A stretch of DNA of 64,000 nt from positions 124,001 through 188,000 of the forward strand of contig CAWGUF010000009.1 in assembly GCA_963825625.1 (NCBI GenBank), in the 5' to 3' direction. Under the pieces are notes generated by a model, which worked only from the letters and a program-made list of their open reading frames with translations, was not told the DNA's origin and made no database searches. The position numbers were made by a program, and so were the translations under genes. The stretch is from CAMDPA01 sp963825625 (lineage in GTDB: Bacteria; Pseudomonadota; Alphaproteobacteria; Rhizobiales; Hyphomicrobiaceae). Every line of letters begins with the position of its first letter. The first letter of the stretch is position 1. Positions 27,997 to 36,782 of this stretch are shown piece after piece.

Positions 27997-29055
27997 ATGG
28001 CGGAAAAGACAAGCGAACTGGTGCAACTCAACGAGCGGTCCCGAGAGATTTTCAGGCGGATCGTGGAGAGCTACCTTGCGACCGGGGAACCAGTGGGCTC
28101 GCGCAATCTGTCGCGAGCACTGCCGTTGGGGCTTTCACCAGCCTCGATCCGCAACGTCATGTCGGATCTGGAACATCTCGGACTGATCTTTGCCCCGCAT
28201 ACCTCTGCCGGCCGGCTGCCAACGCAACACGGGCTGCGGTTGTTCGTCGATGGACTGCTTGAGATCGGTCAACTGACGCCTGATGAGCGGTCAGCCATCG
28301 AGGCACAGGTCAGGGTTCGCAATCAAAGCTCGACCGACCAGCTCCTCAACGAGGCGGGGGAAATGATCTCGGGTCTGTCGCACTGCGCGGGCGTGGTGCT
28401 GGCGGAGAAGCTGGTCAGTCGACTGAAGCACATCGAATTCGTCGCGCTGGAGCCGGGGCGTGCGCTGGCCGTGCTGGTGAGTGAAAGCAACGACATCGAG
28501 AACCGGGTGATCACCATTCCACCGGGTTTGCCGCCATCCTCGCTCGTTGAGGCGGCAAACTACCTCAATGCCCATATTCGCGGGCTGACCATTGCGGAGG
28601 CGCGGCAGCGGATCGAGACGGAACAGGCGACAGCGCGGGCGGAGCTCGACGAGTTGACGCGCAAGGTGGTGCAGGCAGGGTTGGCCGAGTGGTCGGGCTC
28701 GCTGGGCGACCGCAAGAGCCTGATCGTGCGCGGGCAATCGAATCTGCTCAAGGATCTCAGCGCGTCGGAGGATCTGGAGCGCATTCGGCAACTGTTCGAT
28801 GATCTGGAAAGCAAGCGCGACCTGATCCAGCTGCTGGGCCTGGCCGAGCATGGTGAGGGCGTGCGAATCTTCATCGGCTCGGAAAACAAGATGTTCTCGA
28901 TGTCCGGGTCGTCGCTGGTCGTTGCGCCGTTCCAGGACTCGAACAGGCAAATCGTCGGCGTGCTCGGGGTGATCGGGCCGACCAGGCTCAACTATGCCCG
29001 GATCATTCCGATGGTCGACTATACGGCGCGACTGGTGGGGCAGCTGCTGACTTGA
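27997..29055 (+). CDS. hrcA: Heat-inducible transcription repressor HrcA
   Basis: 352 residues: N-terminal winged helix (LNERSREIFRRIVESYLATG, then PVGSRNLSR and SPASIRNVMSDLEHLGLI), the GAF-like middle domain, and the C-terminal VVAPFQDSNRQIVGVLGVIG. HrcA binds CIRCE operators and represses groESL and other chaperone genes until heat stress. grpE follows 90 bp downstream, the usual alphaproteobacterial hrcA-grpE pair. No CIRCE is seen in this window, so its targets lie elsewhere. Confidence 0.96.
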   Translation: MAEKTSELVQLNERSREIFRRIVESYLATGEPVGSRNLSRALPLGLSPASIRNVMSDLEHLGLIFAPHTSAGRLPTQHGLRLFVDGLLEIGQLTPDERSAIEAQVRVRNQSSTDQLLNEAGEMISGLSHCAGVVLAEKLVSRLKHIEFVALEPGRALAVLVSESNDIENRVITIPPGLPPSSLVEAANYLNAHIRGLTIAEARQRIETEQATARAELDELTRKVVQAGLAEWSGSLGDRKSLIVRGQSNLLKDLSASEDLERIRQLFDDLESKRDLIQLLGLAEHGEGVRIFIGSENKMFSMSGSSLVVAPFQDSNRQIVGVLGVIGPTRLNYARIIPMVDYTARLVGQLLT

Positions 29056-29145
29056 TTTTTCCGGCATAAGGGTCGATATGCGCTTCAAACCTTTGCAGCG
29101 CACGCGTCAGCCTCGCGATGGCGCAAACAACTTTCCCGAGGGCAA

Positions 29146-29961
29146 ATGAGCGACGATGCCAAACATCAAGGGCAGGGGCAGACCTTTGCTCCCGGCTCTA
29201 CCGGACACAACGCAGCCTCCGACGATGTGACAGCACAAAATACCGGCAGCCCGGATGCAGGTGCCGGCGCAGCGACAGGTGCCAACGCCAGTGGGCAGGC
29301 CGGCGCGGAGACAGGTGCTCATGGAAGCGGCGGCGGCGATGCCGCTCTGGCCGGCCAGCTCGGGGCGCGGGTCAAGGAGCTCGAGGCGCAGCAGGCAGAT
29401 CTTACCGATCGGCTGTTGAGGGCGCATGCAGAGATGGACAACCTGCGCAAGAGGACCGAGAAAGAAAAGTCCGAGAGCCTCAAATATGCCGTCACCAAAT
29501 TCGCGCACGATATCGTGGGGGTCAGCGACAACTTCCAACGGGCGGTTGAAGCGGTTCCGCACCACATCGTCGAGCACGACGCCACGCTGAAGGCCCTTGT
29601 CGAAGGGGTTGTGATGACGGAGCGGGCGTTCCAGCAGGTTCTGGAGCGACATGGCGTCAAGCGCATGGATCCGGCGGGGCAACAGTTCGATCCCAATCTG
29701 CACCAGGCGGTGATGGAGCAGCAGGATCCCAGCGTCGCGTCGGGCACGGTGCTGCAGGTATTCCAGGTCGGCTATACGATCCAGGACCGTGTTCTGCGGC
29801 CGGCTATGGTGTCCGTGGCGCGAGGCGGATCCAAGGCGACAAGGCCCGAGAGCGGGCAGCAGGGCGCCGGTCAGAGGCAGGCGGCAAACGAGAACGCTGC
29901 CGAGCAATCCTCGTCGGTGCACGGAACGAACGGCACAACCGGAGACGATCGCAACGTCTGA
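29146..29961 (+). CDS. grpE: Nucleotide exchange factor GrpE
   Basis: 271 residues. An N-terminal disordered, Gly/Ala/Gln-rich stretch (1-70) is followed by the long coiled coil (LGARVKELEAQQADLTDRLL, then RAHAEMDNLRKRTEKE) and the beta domain (VKRMDPAGQQFDPNLHQAVM, then VLQVFQVGYTIQDRVLRPAM). GrpE releases ADP from DnaK. It is longer than usual (about 200) because of low-complexity tails at both ends. It follows hrcA; dnaK is 1.1 kb downstream, beyond alkB and a repeat element. Confidence 0.95.
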   Translation: MSDDAKHQGQGQTFAPGSTGHNAASDDVTAQNTGSPDAGAGAATGANASGQAGAETGAHGSGGGDAALAGQLGARVKELEAQQADLTDRLLRAHAEMDNLRKRTEKEKSESLKYAVTKFAHDIVGVSDNFQRAVEAVPHHIVEHDATLKALVEGVVMTERAFQQVLERHGVKRMDPAGQQFDPNLHQAVMEQQDPSVASGTVLQVFQVGYTIQDRVLRPAMVSVARGGSKATRPESGQQGAGQRQAANENAAEQSSSVHGTNGTTGDDRNV

Positions 29962-29996
29962 AAGGCTATTCCCGTCGCGGGGCTTCCGGCCAGTGT

Positions 29997-30656
29997 TCAG
30001 GATGTCGGGCTAGGGCTGGTGACGCGACGTAGCGTCAGATTTATGCGCCCGCCCCAGGGTACGACCGACGAGGTGCCGGCCTGGATACGGTCGATGCCGT
30101 GGTAGGCCAGCCGAGCGGCGCCACCCAGCACGACGATGTCGCCCGACCGCAGGAGAATGCGGTTTTTGGGCTCGTTGCGTCGATGGCCGCCGATGTGAAA
30201 CACCGCTTCATCTCCCAGGGATAACGACAGCACGGGGGCGCTCGTCTCCTCTTCATCGGCGTCGACATGGCTGCCGAGCCGGGTGCCAGCCGTGTAATGA
30301 TTGATCAGGCAGGCTTCGGGTGGAGCGGGATAGCCAGCCAGTTGCTCCCAGATTGCCAGTAGGCTGGCCGGGATTGCGGGCCAGATCTGGCCGGTGACAG
30401 GATGAGCCGCCTGATAGCGGTAGCCGCCATCCTTGTCGGAGACCCAGCCGAGGGGGCCGCAATTACTCATGCAAATGGAGAATGGCTTGCCGGATTTCGG
30501 CATGGCCGGCCGGTACCAGGGAGCGGCTTTCAGGACCGCCGCTATGTCGGCGATGAGCTGAGATTGAGCGAGCGGGGCAAGGTATTCCGGAAAGTACCGG
30601 AAACCCGGTAATTTCCGACTAATTTCATCGGGTTTATGTGGCGGGACGAAAGGCAT
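29997..30656 (-). CDS. alkB: AlkB-family 2-oxoglutarate/Fe(II) DNA repair dioxygenase
   Basis: 219 residues from ATG 30656. Iron ligands H130 and D132 (GSHVDADEEE) and H186 (LAYHGIDRI), with 2-oxoglutarate-binding R204/R210 (RINLTLRR), are all present, as is the substrate-side NHYTAGTRLG. AlkB oxidatively removes 1-methyladenine and 3-methylcytosine lesions. The start is preferred because the 5' extension of the frame runs through repeat copy 1. The B palindrome of that repeat begins only 7 nt upstream of the ATG, so it must lie in the leader or replace the ribosome site; no clear Shine-Dalgarno remains. Confidence 0.92.
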   Translation of the reverse strand: MPFVPPHKPDEISRKLPGFRYFPEYLAPLAQSQLIADIAAVLKAAPWYRPAMPKSGKPFSICMSNCGPLGWVSDKDGGYRYQAAHPVTGQIWPAIPASLLAIWEQLAGYPAPPEACLINHYTAGTRLGSHVDADEEETSAPVLSLSLGDEAVFHIGGHRRNEPKNRILLRSGDIVVLGGAARLAYHGIDRIQAGTSSVVPWGGRINLTLRRVTSPSPTS

Positions 30657-30663
30657 GTTGGAC

Positions 30664-30832
30664 CTAGTGTTCCGGTTCTGACATTTGCTTGACTGTGCGG
30701 CCAGCTCCCGAGCAAATGTCAGAACCATGAGGAACACTAGCAATATGACCATTCTAGTGTAGCATTTGCACCTGACGTTTGGTTGCGAGGCCAGCCGCAA
30801 CCGGGTACCAAACGTCAGGTGCGCTACACTAG
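30664..30832 (-). repeat. Composite double-palindrome element, copy 1 (reverse orientation)
   Basis: A 169-bp intergenic element lying between the divergent alkB and dnaK genes. On the + strand: palindrome B (30664-30740), a 13-nt AT-rich spacer (30741-30753), palindrome A (30754-30832). Both palindromes start CTAGTG and end CACTAG. B has outer stem CTAGTGTTCC and inner stem GGTTCTGACATTTGC; A has outer stem CTAGTGTAGC and inner stem ACCTGACGTTTGGT. Each has a one-sided 4-nt bulge on the arm facing the spacer. Copies 2 and 3 have the same plan in the opposite orientation. Confidence 0.93.
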
Positions 30833-30876
30833 CTACAGCATGTTGCATTTATCACGGGATGCAAGATCGGTCGCCA

Positions 30877-30905
30877 TTGCACCCCAATTCGGCCCCGCCT
30901 ATATA
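30877..30905 (+). promoter_or_regulatory. Promoter upstream of dnaK
   Basis: TTGCAC at 30877-30882, a 17-nt spacer and TATATA at 30900-30905, 45 bp downstream of repeat copy 1 and about 130 bp before the dnaK ATG. A heat-shock sigma-32 site was not clearly seen. Confidence 0.5.
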
Positions 30906-31038
30906 AAATCCGAACTCACGTTCAGGGCCAGGGGACCGTTCCACCCGGCGGTTGGGTGATCCAGTCAAGGGTGGCGAGCAGGATGCCGATGTGATCGGGT
31001 CCGCAGCGGTCCGCCACAACACAAAGGACTGAAAGAAG

Positions 31039-32972
31039 ATGAGCAAAGTCATCGGGATCGATCTCGGTACCACGAACTCGTGCGTCGCTGTCATGGAAGG
31101 CGGTACTCCGAAGGTTATCATTAATGCCGAGGGCATGAATACGACGCCGTCCGTGGTTGCGTTCGCGGACGATGGCGAGCGTCTGGTCGGGCTGCCGGCG
31201 AAACGGCAGGCGGTCACGAATGCATCGAACACGTTCTTCGCAATCAAGCGTCTGATCGGGCGTCGCTTCGACGAGTCCAACGTCGAGAAGGACAAGAAGC
31301 TGGTTCCGTTCGAGATCGTGAAAGGCGGGAATGGGGACGCCTGGGTCGAGGCGCATGGCAAGCAGTATTCGCCGTCGCAGGTCTCCGCCTTCATCCTGCA
31401 GAAGATGAAGGAGACGGCCGAGGCCTACCTTGGGCAGACGGTGACGCAAGCGGTCATCACGGTGCCGGCTTATTTCAACGATGCCCAGCGTCAGGCGACC
31501 AAGGATGCCGGTCGTATCGCCGGCCTCGAAGTGCTGCGCATCATCAACGAGCCGACCGCGGCCGCGCTGGCATACGGCCTGGATAAGAAAACCGGCTCGA
31601 AAACAATTGCTGTCTACGATCTGGGCGGCGGCACGTTCGATGTCTCGGTGCTCGAGATCGGCGATGGCGTGTTCGAGGTCAAGTCGACCAACGGCGACAC
31701 GCATCTGGGCGGCGAGGACTTCGATCTCAGGCTGGTCGAGTATTTCGCGGCCGAATTCAAGAAAGAGAGCGGCATCGATCTGACCAAGGACAAGCTCGCG
31801 CTGCAACGCCTGAAAGAGGCGGCGGAGAAGGCCAAGATCGAGCTGTCGTCCTCTGCCCAGACCGAAGTCAACCTGCCATTCATCACGGCTGACCAGAGCG
31901 GGCCGAAGCACCTGACTATGAAGCTGACGCGGTCCAAGCTGGAGAGCCTGGTCGAGGATCTCATCGAGAAGACCAAGGAGCCTGTCTGCGCGCTCTGAAG
32001 GATGCCGGTTTGAAGGCGGCTGAGATCGACGAGGTCGTACTGGTCGGCGGCATGACGCGGATGCCGAAGGTGCAGCAAGTCGTGAAGGAGCTGTTCGGCA
32101 AGGAGCCGCACAAAGGCGTCAACCCGGACGAAGTGGTTGCTGTCGGCGCCGCAATCCAGGGCGGTGTGCTGCAGGGTGATGTCAAGGACGTGCTGCTGCT
32201 CGACGTTACGCCGCTTTCGCTCGGCATCGAGACGCTGGGCGGTGTGTTCACGCGGCTGATCGACCGCAATACGACGATCCCGACCAAGAAGAGCCAGGTG
32301 TTCTCGACGGCCGAGGACGGTCAGACGGCAGTCACCATCAAGGTGTTCCAGGGCGAGCGCGAGATGGCGATCGACAACAAATCGCTCGGCTTGTTCAATC
32401 TGGAAGGCATTCCTCCCGCTCCGCGCGGCATGCCGCAGGTCGAGGTGACTTTCGATATCGATGCCAACGGTATCGTCAACGTCTCGGCACGGGACAAGTC
32501 GACCGGCAAGGAGCAGTCTATCCGCATCCAGGCGTCGGGCGGTCTCAGCGAGGCCGACATCCAGCGCATGGTGAAGGAGGCTGAGGAGCATGCCAGCGAG
32601 GATAAGGATCGGCGCCAGAAGGTCGAGGCGCGGAACACCCTCGAAGGCATGACACATCAGATCGAGAAGTCCTTGAAGGACAACGCCGACAAGGTGCCGG
32701 CGGAGGTCAAGTCAGAGGTCGAATCGGCGATTGTGGCGGCTCGCGAGGCTGTGCAGAGCGAGGATGTCGGACGCATCGAGGCAGCAACGCAGACGCTGTC
32801 GCAGGCGGCCATGAAGATCGGTGAGGCGGTCTACGGCTCGCAGGCGCAGCCGGGTGGCGATGCCGGCCAGGATGACGACAGTGGGACCGCTTCGGCTGGC
32901 TCGGGCAGCGACGAGAAGGTGGTCGATGCCGACTTCGAGGAAGTCAAGGACGACAAACAGAAGAAGGCCTGA
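31039..32972 (+). CDS. dnaK: Chaperone DnaK (one missing base near 31983)
   Basis: Hsp70, about 644 residues if one base is restored. The ATPase domain begins GIDLGTTNSCVAVMEGG and includes IINEPTAAALAYGLDKK and YDLGGGTFDVSVLEI. In frame 1 it reads to LIEKTKEP, then hits TGA at 31996. The other frame continues LRALKDAGLKAAEIDEVVLV, exactly as the family requires, through the substrate domain (LLLDVTPLSLGIET) to the acidic C-terminus VVDADFEEVKDDKQ. One deleted T near 31983 explains it. DnaK is essentially indispensable under stress, so this is read as a sequence error. dnaJ follows. Confidence 0.95.
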
Positions 32973-32980
32973 CACGGTTT

Positions 32981-33014
32981 GCTGATGGGACGGCTCGACG
33001 GCCGTCTCATCAGC
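32981..33014 (+). terminator. Hairpin after dnaK
   Basis: A 14-bp stem: 32981-32994 pairs with 33001-33014 (one G-T wobble) around the 6-nt loop TCGACG. It begins 8 nt after the dnaK stop. No U-tract follows, so it may attenuate or protect the mRNA end rather than fully terminate before dnaJ. Confidence 0.6.
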
Positions 33015-33358
33015 CTCAGCCGCAAGCCGAGACGTTGCCGCGTCGAGGCCTCTGTCTTCCCGATGGCGATCGCTTTCCAACTCGGTCTCACATGCTTCAA
33101 CACAACAGGCCCGAGTGGCTCACGCCGGTACAACCTGGGTCTTTTGCATCACATATCGGCAGGACGTCAGACCCGGCGGGCTATCAGCCCGACGCAGCAG
33201 GGGCTATCCATACCTCGCCATATCTCGCCTCAGGGCGCATTCCTGGCAATTGTCGTTCGATCGCGACGCCGGGTGCGGAACGCGGCAGCGTTGGCAAGAG
33301 GTTGGGCAGGCAGATGAGATGTTGACGGCCGGTCCAAACATTGGAGCATGCGCTCAAG
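33015..33358. other. dnaK-dnaJ intergenic region
   Basis: About 345 bp without a supported gene, longer than the usual dnaK-dnaJ gap. Nothing recognisable beyond the hairpin at its left edge. Confidence 0.4.
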
Positions 33359-34507
33359 ATGTCCAAACGTGACTATTACGATGTTCTGGGCGTGCAGCGT
33401 GGCGCGACGGAGCAAGACCTGAAGTCGGCATTCCGGCGCCTCGCCAAGGACTACCACCCGGATCGCAATCCCGGTGACAAGGCGGCCGAACAGAATTTCA
33501 AGGAAGTGAACGAGGCCTACGAGGCGCTCAAGGATCCGCAGAAAAGGGCAGCCTACGATCAGTTTGGACATGCTGCATTCGAGCAGGGCATGGGCGGTCG
33601 AGGTGGGCCAGGCGGCGGCTTTGGGCCAGATTTCGCGGCCTCGATGTCCGATATCTTCGACGACCTGTTCGGCGACTTCATGGGGCAGCGCCGCGGCGCC
33701 CGCCAACGAAACGATCGCGAGCGCGGCGGGGATTTGCGCTACAACCTGGAAATTACCCTGCAAGAGGCCTTCAGCGGCAAGACCGCTCAAGTCAGGGTGC
33801 CGACCAGCGTCAGCTGCGATACCTGCTCAGGCAGCGGCGCAAAGGTCGGCACGCGGCCGGCTCCCTGTCAAACCTGCGGAGGGCAGGGCAGTGTGCGCGC
33901 CAGTCAGGGGTTCTTCACGATAGAGCGCACATGTCCGGCTTGTCATGGCCGAGGCGAGGTGATCGAAGATCCGTGTCCGACCTGCACGGGCATGGGGCGG
34001 GTGACGAAAGAGAAGACGCTGTCCGTGAATATTCCTGCGGGCGTCGAAGACGGCACACGGATCAGGCTCGCCGGCGAGGGTGAAGCGGGTTTTCGCGGCG
34101 GGTCGCCGGGGGACCTCTACATCTTCCTGTCCATCAAGCCGCATTCGTTTTTCCAGAGGGATGGGGCGGATATCTTCTGCCGGGTTCCGATCTCGATGGT
34201 CACAGCGGCACTGGGCGGACAGGTCGACGTGCCTACGGTCGATGGCAGCATGACCAGGGTGAAAGTGCCCGAGGGGACGGAGACCGGAAAGCAATTTCGC
34301 CTCAAGGGCAAGGGCATGCCGGTGCTGCGTTCCAAGGTTATGGGGGACATGTATATCCAGGTCGAGGTGGAAACGCCCAAGAACCTGTCGCGACGCCAGC
34401 GCGAGTTGCTGGAGGAGTTCGAGAAGGAAAGTCACAAGGAAACAAATCCGGAAAGCCACGGCTTCTTCTCGCGCGTGAAGGAATTTTTCGAGGGGAAGAA
34501 CGGCTGA
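33359..34507 (+). CDS. dnaJ: Chaperone DnaJ
   Basis: 382 residues from ATG 33359 (MSKRDYYDVLGV); an ATG six codons upstream is less likely. J-domain with HPD (KDYHPDRNPGD), a Gly/Phe-rich linker (GRGGPGGGFGP), four zinc-finger repeats (CDTCSGSG, CQTCGGQG, CPACHGRG, CPTCTGMG) and the substrate-binding C-terminal domain. It stimulates DnaK ATP hydrolysis and delivers clients. The fold is complete. Confidence 0.97.
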   Translation: MSKRDYYDVLGVQRGATEQDLKSAFRRLAKDYHPDRNPGDKAAEQNFKEVNEAYEALKDPQKRAAYDQFGHAAFEQGMGGRGGPGGGFGPDFAASMSDIFDDLFGDFMGQRRGARQRNDRERGGDLRYNLEITLQEAFSGKTAQVRVPTSVSCDTCSGSGAKVGTRPAPCQTCGGQGSVRASQGFFTIERTCPACHGRGEVIEDPCPTCTGMGRVTKEKTLSVNIPAGVEDGTRIRLAGEGEAGFRGGSPGDLYIFLSIKPHSFFQRDGADIFCRVPISMVTAALGGQVDVPTVDGSMTRVKVPEGTETGKQFRLKGKGMPVLRSKVMGDMYIQVEVETPKNLSRRQRELLEEFEKESHKETNPESHGFFSRVKEFFEGKNG

Positions 34508-34663
34508 TCGCGGCGTGATGCGGCCTTTTGGGGCTGTCAGGGCGATCGGGTGACTTTGCGTAAACTTTGAACCAAAAATCCCTGACTTGCGGAAGGTGGT
34601 TGTAACGAAATTAATCTAGCCTTGCTCCTGCTGGCCCGGGATTGGGCCGAACGGAGGTATGCT

Positions 34664-34864
34664 GTGGAATTGGGAACAGCTAATTTTGTCACCTACAACC
34701 GTGTCTTGCGACGGATCATGTGGGCCGAGTTCATTGATGAGCAGCTGAAAGTGGCGCGCGAAAGTCGCTTCAGAGCTTCGCTCGTGGATGACGCTCTGCC
34801 GGTGACGCAAAGTCTGGTCGCGTGCCTGGATAACATGCGCTCGGATCACACCGGGCGCGGTTGA
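34664..34864 (+). CDS. Possible small protein upstream of pgi
   Basis: 66 residues from GTG 34664, which is preceded by GGAGGT at 34653-34658 with 5 nt spacing. The sequence (VELGTANFVTYNRVLRRIMW, then EQLKVARESRFRASLVDDAL) has a natural amphipathic-helical composition unlike the shadow frames around it. No family recognised. It could be a small regulatory protein, or simply chance; the ribosome site is the main support. Confidence 0.4.
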   Translation: MELGTANFVTYNRVLRRIMWAEFIDEQLKVARESRFRASLVDDALPVTQSLVACLDNMRSDHTGRG

Positions 34865-34942
34865 CAAGCGGTTCGAGTGGGTGAATAGCGGTCCCACGTC
34901 GCGGGCTTCGGCGGCGCCAACACGGACGTGGGGACGGATAGC

Positions 34943-36601
34943 ATGGACAGCGCCGTCAGAGCCTCCTGGGCAAATCTGGACAGGTGCAGAGATACCTTGC
35001 GCGCGATGACGCTGCGCCAGTTGTTTGCAGCCGACCGCAAGCGATTTGAAACATTCTCCCGCAGTTTCCCATCGGCCGACACGCGCGGTTTGGTGCTCGA
35101 TTTCTCGAAATGTCTCATCGATGCGCCGACGCTGATTGCCCTGGGGCAATTGGCCGAAGCGGCGGGCGTTGCAGCATTGCGGGACCGGATGTTTGCGGGG
35201 GATGCCATCAATGTCACCGAGAAGCGGGCGGTATTGCATGTCGCGTTGCGAAATCGCGCGGGGCGTCGCGTGGAGGTTGCCGGCCACGATGTGATGGGAG
35301 ACGTCCACGCGGTGCTTGCCTCGCTCGGCGCATTTGCCGACGCAGTGCGAACAGGAGCGGTCAAAGGGGCGACAGGGGTAGTCTTCAGCGATGTCGTCAA
35401 CATCGGCATCGGCGGGTCCGATCTCGGGCCAGCGATGGTAACGGCTGCGTTAAAGCCGTTTCACGACGGACCGTCTGTTCATTTCGTGTCGAATGTCGAC
35501 GGGGCACATCTGACGGATACCTTGGCGCAGCTGGATCCCGCCAGGACACTTTTCATCATCGCCTCCAAGACATTCAGCACCATCGAGACGATGACGAACG
35601 CGAGATCGGCGCGGGCCTGGATTGCGGAGCGGCTCGGGGAGGCGGCGGTCAAGGATCATTTCGTTGCCGTCTCCACCGCTTTGGAAAAGGTCGAGCAGTT
35701 CGGAATTCCGGGTGACCGGGTGTTCGGCTTCTGGGATTGGGTCGGTGGGCGGTATTCGGTGTGGTCTTCGATCGGGCTCGGGTTGATGATCGCGGTCGGG
35801 CCGCGACGGTTCGACGAATTCCTGGCCGGCGGCCACGCAATGGATGAGCATTTCCGTACGGCGCAGTTCGATGCCAATCTGCCGATGCTGCTCGGCATGA
35901 TCGGTGTGTGGCACCGGTCCGTGTGCGGATATCCTACGCGTGCGGTCATTCCTTATGCGCAGCGTCTGGCATTGTTGCCCGCTTTTCTCCAGCAGCTCGA
36001 GATGGAGAGCAACGGCAAGCGTGTAGACATGGCGGGCCGACCGGTCGAGCGACCGGTGGGAGCGGTGGTGTGGGGGGCAGCGGGAACGGATGCTCAGCAT
36101 TCGTTCTTCCAGATGCTGCACCAGGGGCAGGAGACGATGCCGGTTGAATTCATCGTGGCCGCTCGGGGGCACGAACCGGGCCTGGCGCATCATCACACGC
36201 TTCTGGTGGCCAATTGCCTGGCGCAGTCGGAAGCACTGGCCCTGGGCCGCTCAGAGGACGAGGCGCTGGCGGCTCTCGTGGCGCAGGGGCTCGACGAAGA
36301 GGACGCGAGGCGTCTTGCGCCGCACAAGACGTTTCCGGGAAACCGGCCATCATTGACCATTCTGCTCGACCGGCTGGATCCGTTCTCGCTCGGCCAGCTC
36401 ATTGCGCTCTACGAGCACCGGGTGCTCGTGGAGGCGGCGGTGCATGGGATCAATGCATTCGACCAGTGGGGCGTGGAGCTTGGCAAGGAGTTGGCGGCGG
36501 AACTGGCGCCGATGGTGGCTGGTCAGGCGGATGCGGGGCAGAGGAATGCGTCGACGCGCGGCTTGATATCGGTCGTCAAAAGTTGGGCTGACGAGAGTTA
36601 G
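34943..36601 (+). CDS. pgi: Glucose-6-phosphate isomerase
   Basis: 552 residues from ATG 34943 (GGGGACGGA upstream). Seen: VNIGIGGSDLGPAM, the phosphosugar loop SKTFSTIETMTN, GGRYSVWSSIGL, and the signature around HHHTLLVANCLAQSEAL with the catalytic Glu/His region, plus FPGNRPSLTILL and FDQWGVELGK. It interconverts glucose-6-phosphate and fructose-6-phosphate in the cytoplasm. Intact. Confidence 0.97.
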   Translation: MDSAVRASWANLDRCRDTLRAMTLRQLFAADRKRFETFSRSFPSADTRGLVLDFSKCLIDAPTLIALGQLAEAAGVAALRDRMFAGDAINVTEKRAVLHVALRNRAGRRVEVAGHDVMGDVHAVLASLGAFADAVRTGAVKGATGVVFSDVVNIGIGGSDLGPAMVTAALKPFHDGPSVHFVSNVDGAHLTDTLAQLDPARTLFIIASKTFSTIETMTNARSARAWIAERLGEAAVKDHFVAVSTALEKVEQFGIPGDRVFGFWDWVGGRYSVWSSIGLGLMIAVGPRRFDEFLAGGHAMDEHFRTAQFDANLPMLLGMIGVWHRSVCGYPTRAVIPYAQRLALLPAFLQQLEMESNGKRVDMAGRPVERPVGAVVWGAAGTDAQHSFFQMLHQGQETMPVEFIVAARGHEPGLAHHHTLLVANCLAQSEALALGRSEDEALAALVAQGLDEEDARRLAPHKTFPGNRPSLTILLDRLDPFSLGQLIALYEHRVLVEAAVHGINAFDQWGVELGKELAAELAPMVAGQADAGQRNASTRGLISVVKSWADES

Positions 36602-36782
36602 GGTGTCAGCAGGCGGGAGCGAGACGCCGATGGGACAGGTTGACGCCGCTGCGGGGGGTGGCCGGCAACTGGTCTTGCCGTGCGTGCTGGAAATCGGCAG
36701 GAATGCTGCTGGTCATGCTTGCCGCTTTGCCTGGCGTTTCCAGTGCTGCGGCATGCGACCTTGATTGGGAGACTCGTAGGCG

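Noticed and set aside
27826..31038. CIRCE operator for HrcA
   Set aside because: No TTAGCACTC-type inverted repeat was found before hrcA, grpE or dnaK.
31990..32010. Programmed frameshift in dnaK
   Set aside because: No slippery sequence or pseudoknot seen, and several unrelated genes in the window carry similar single-base shifts.
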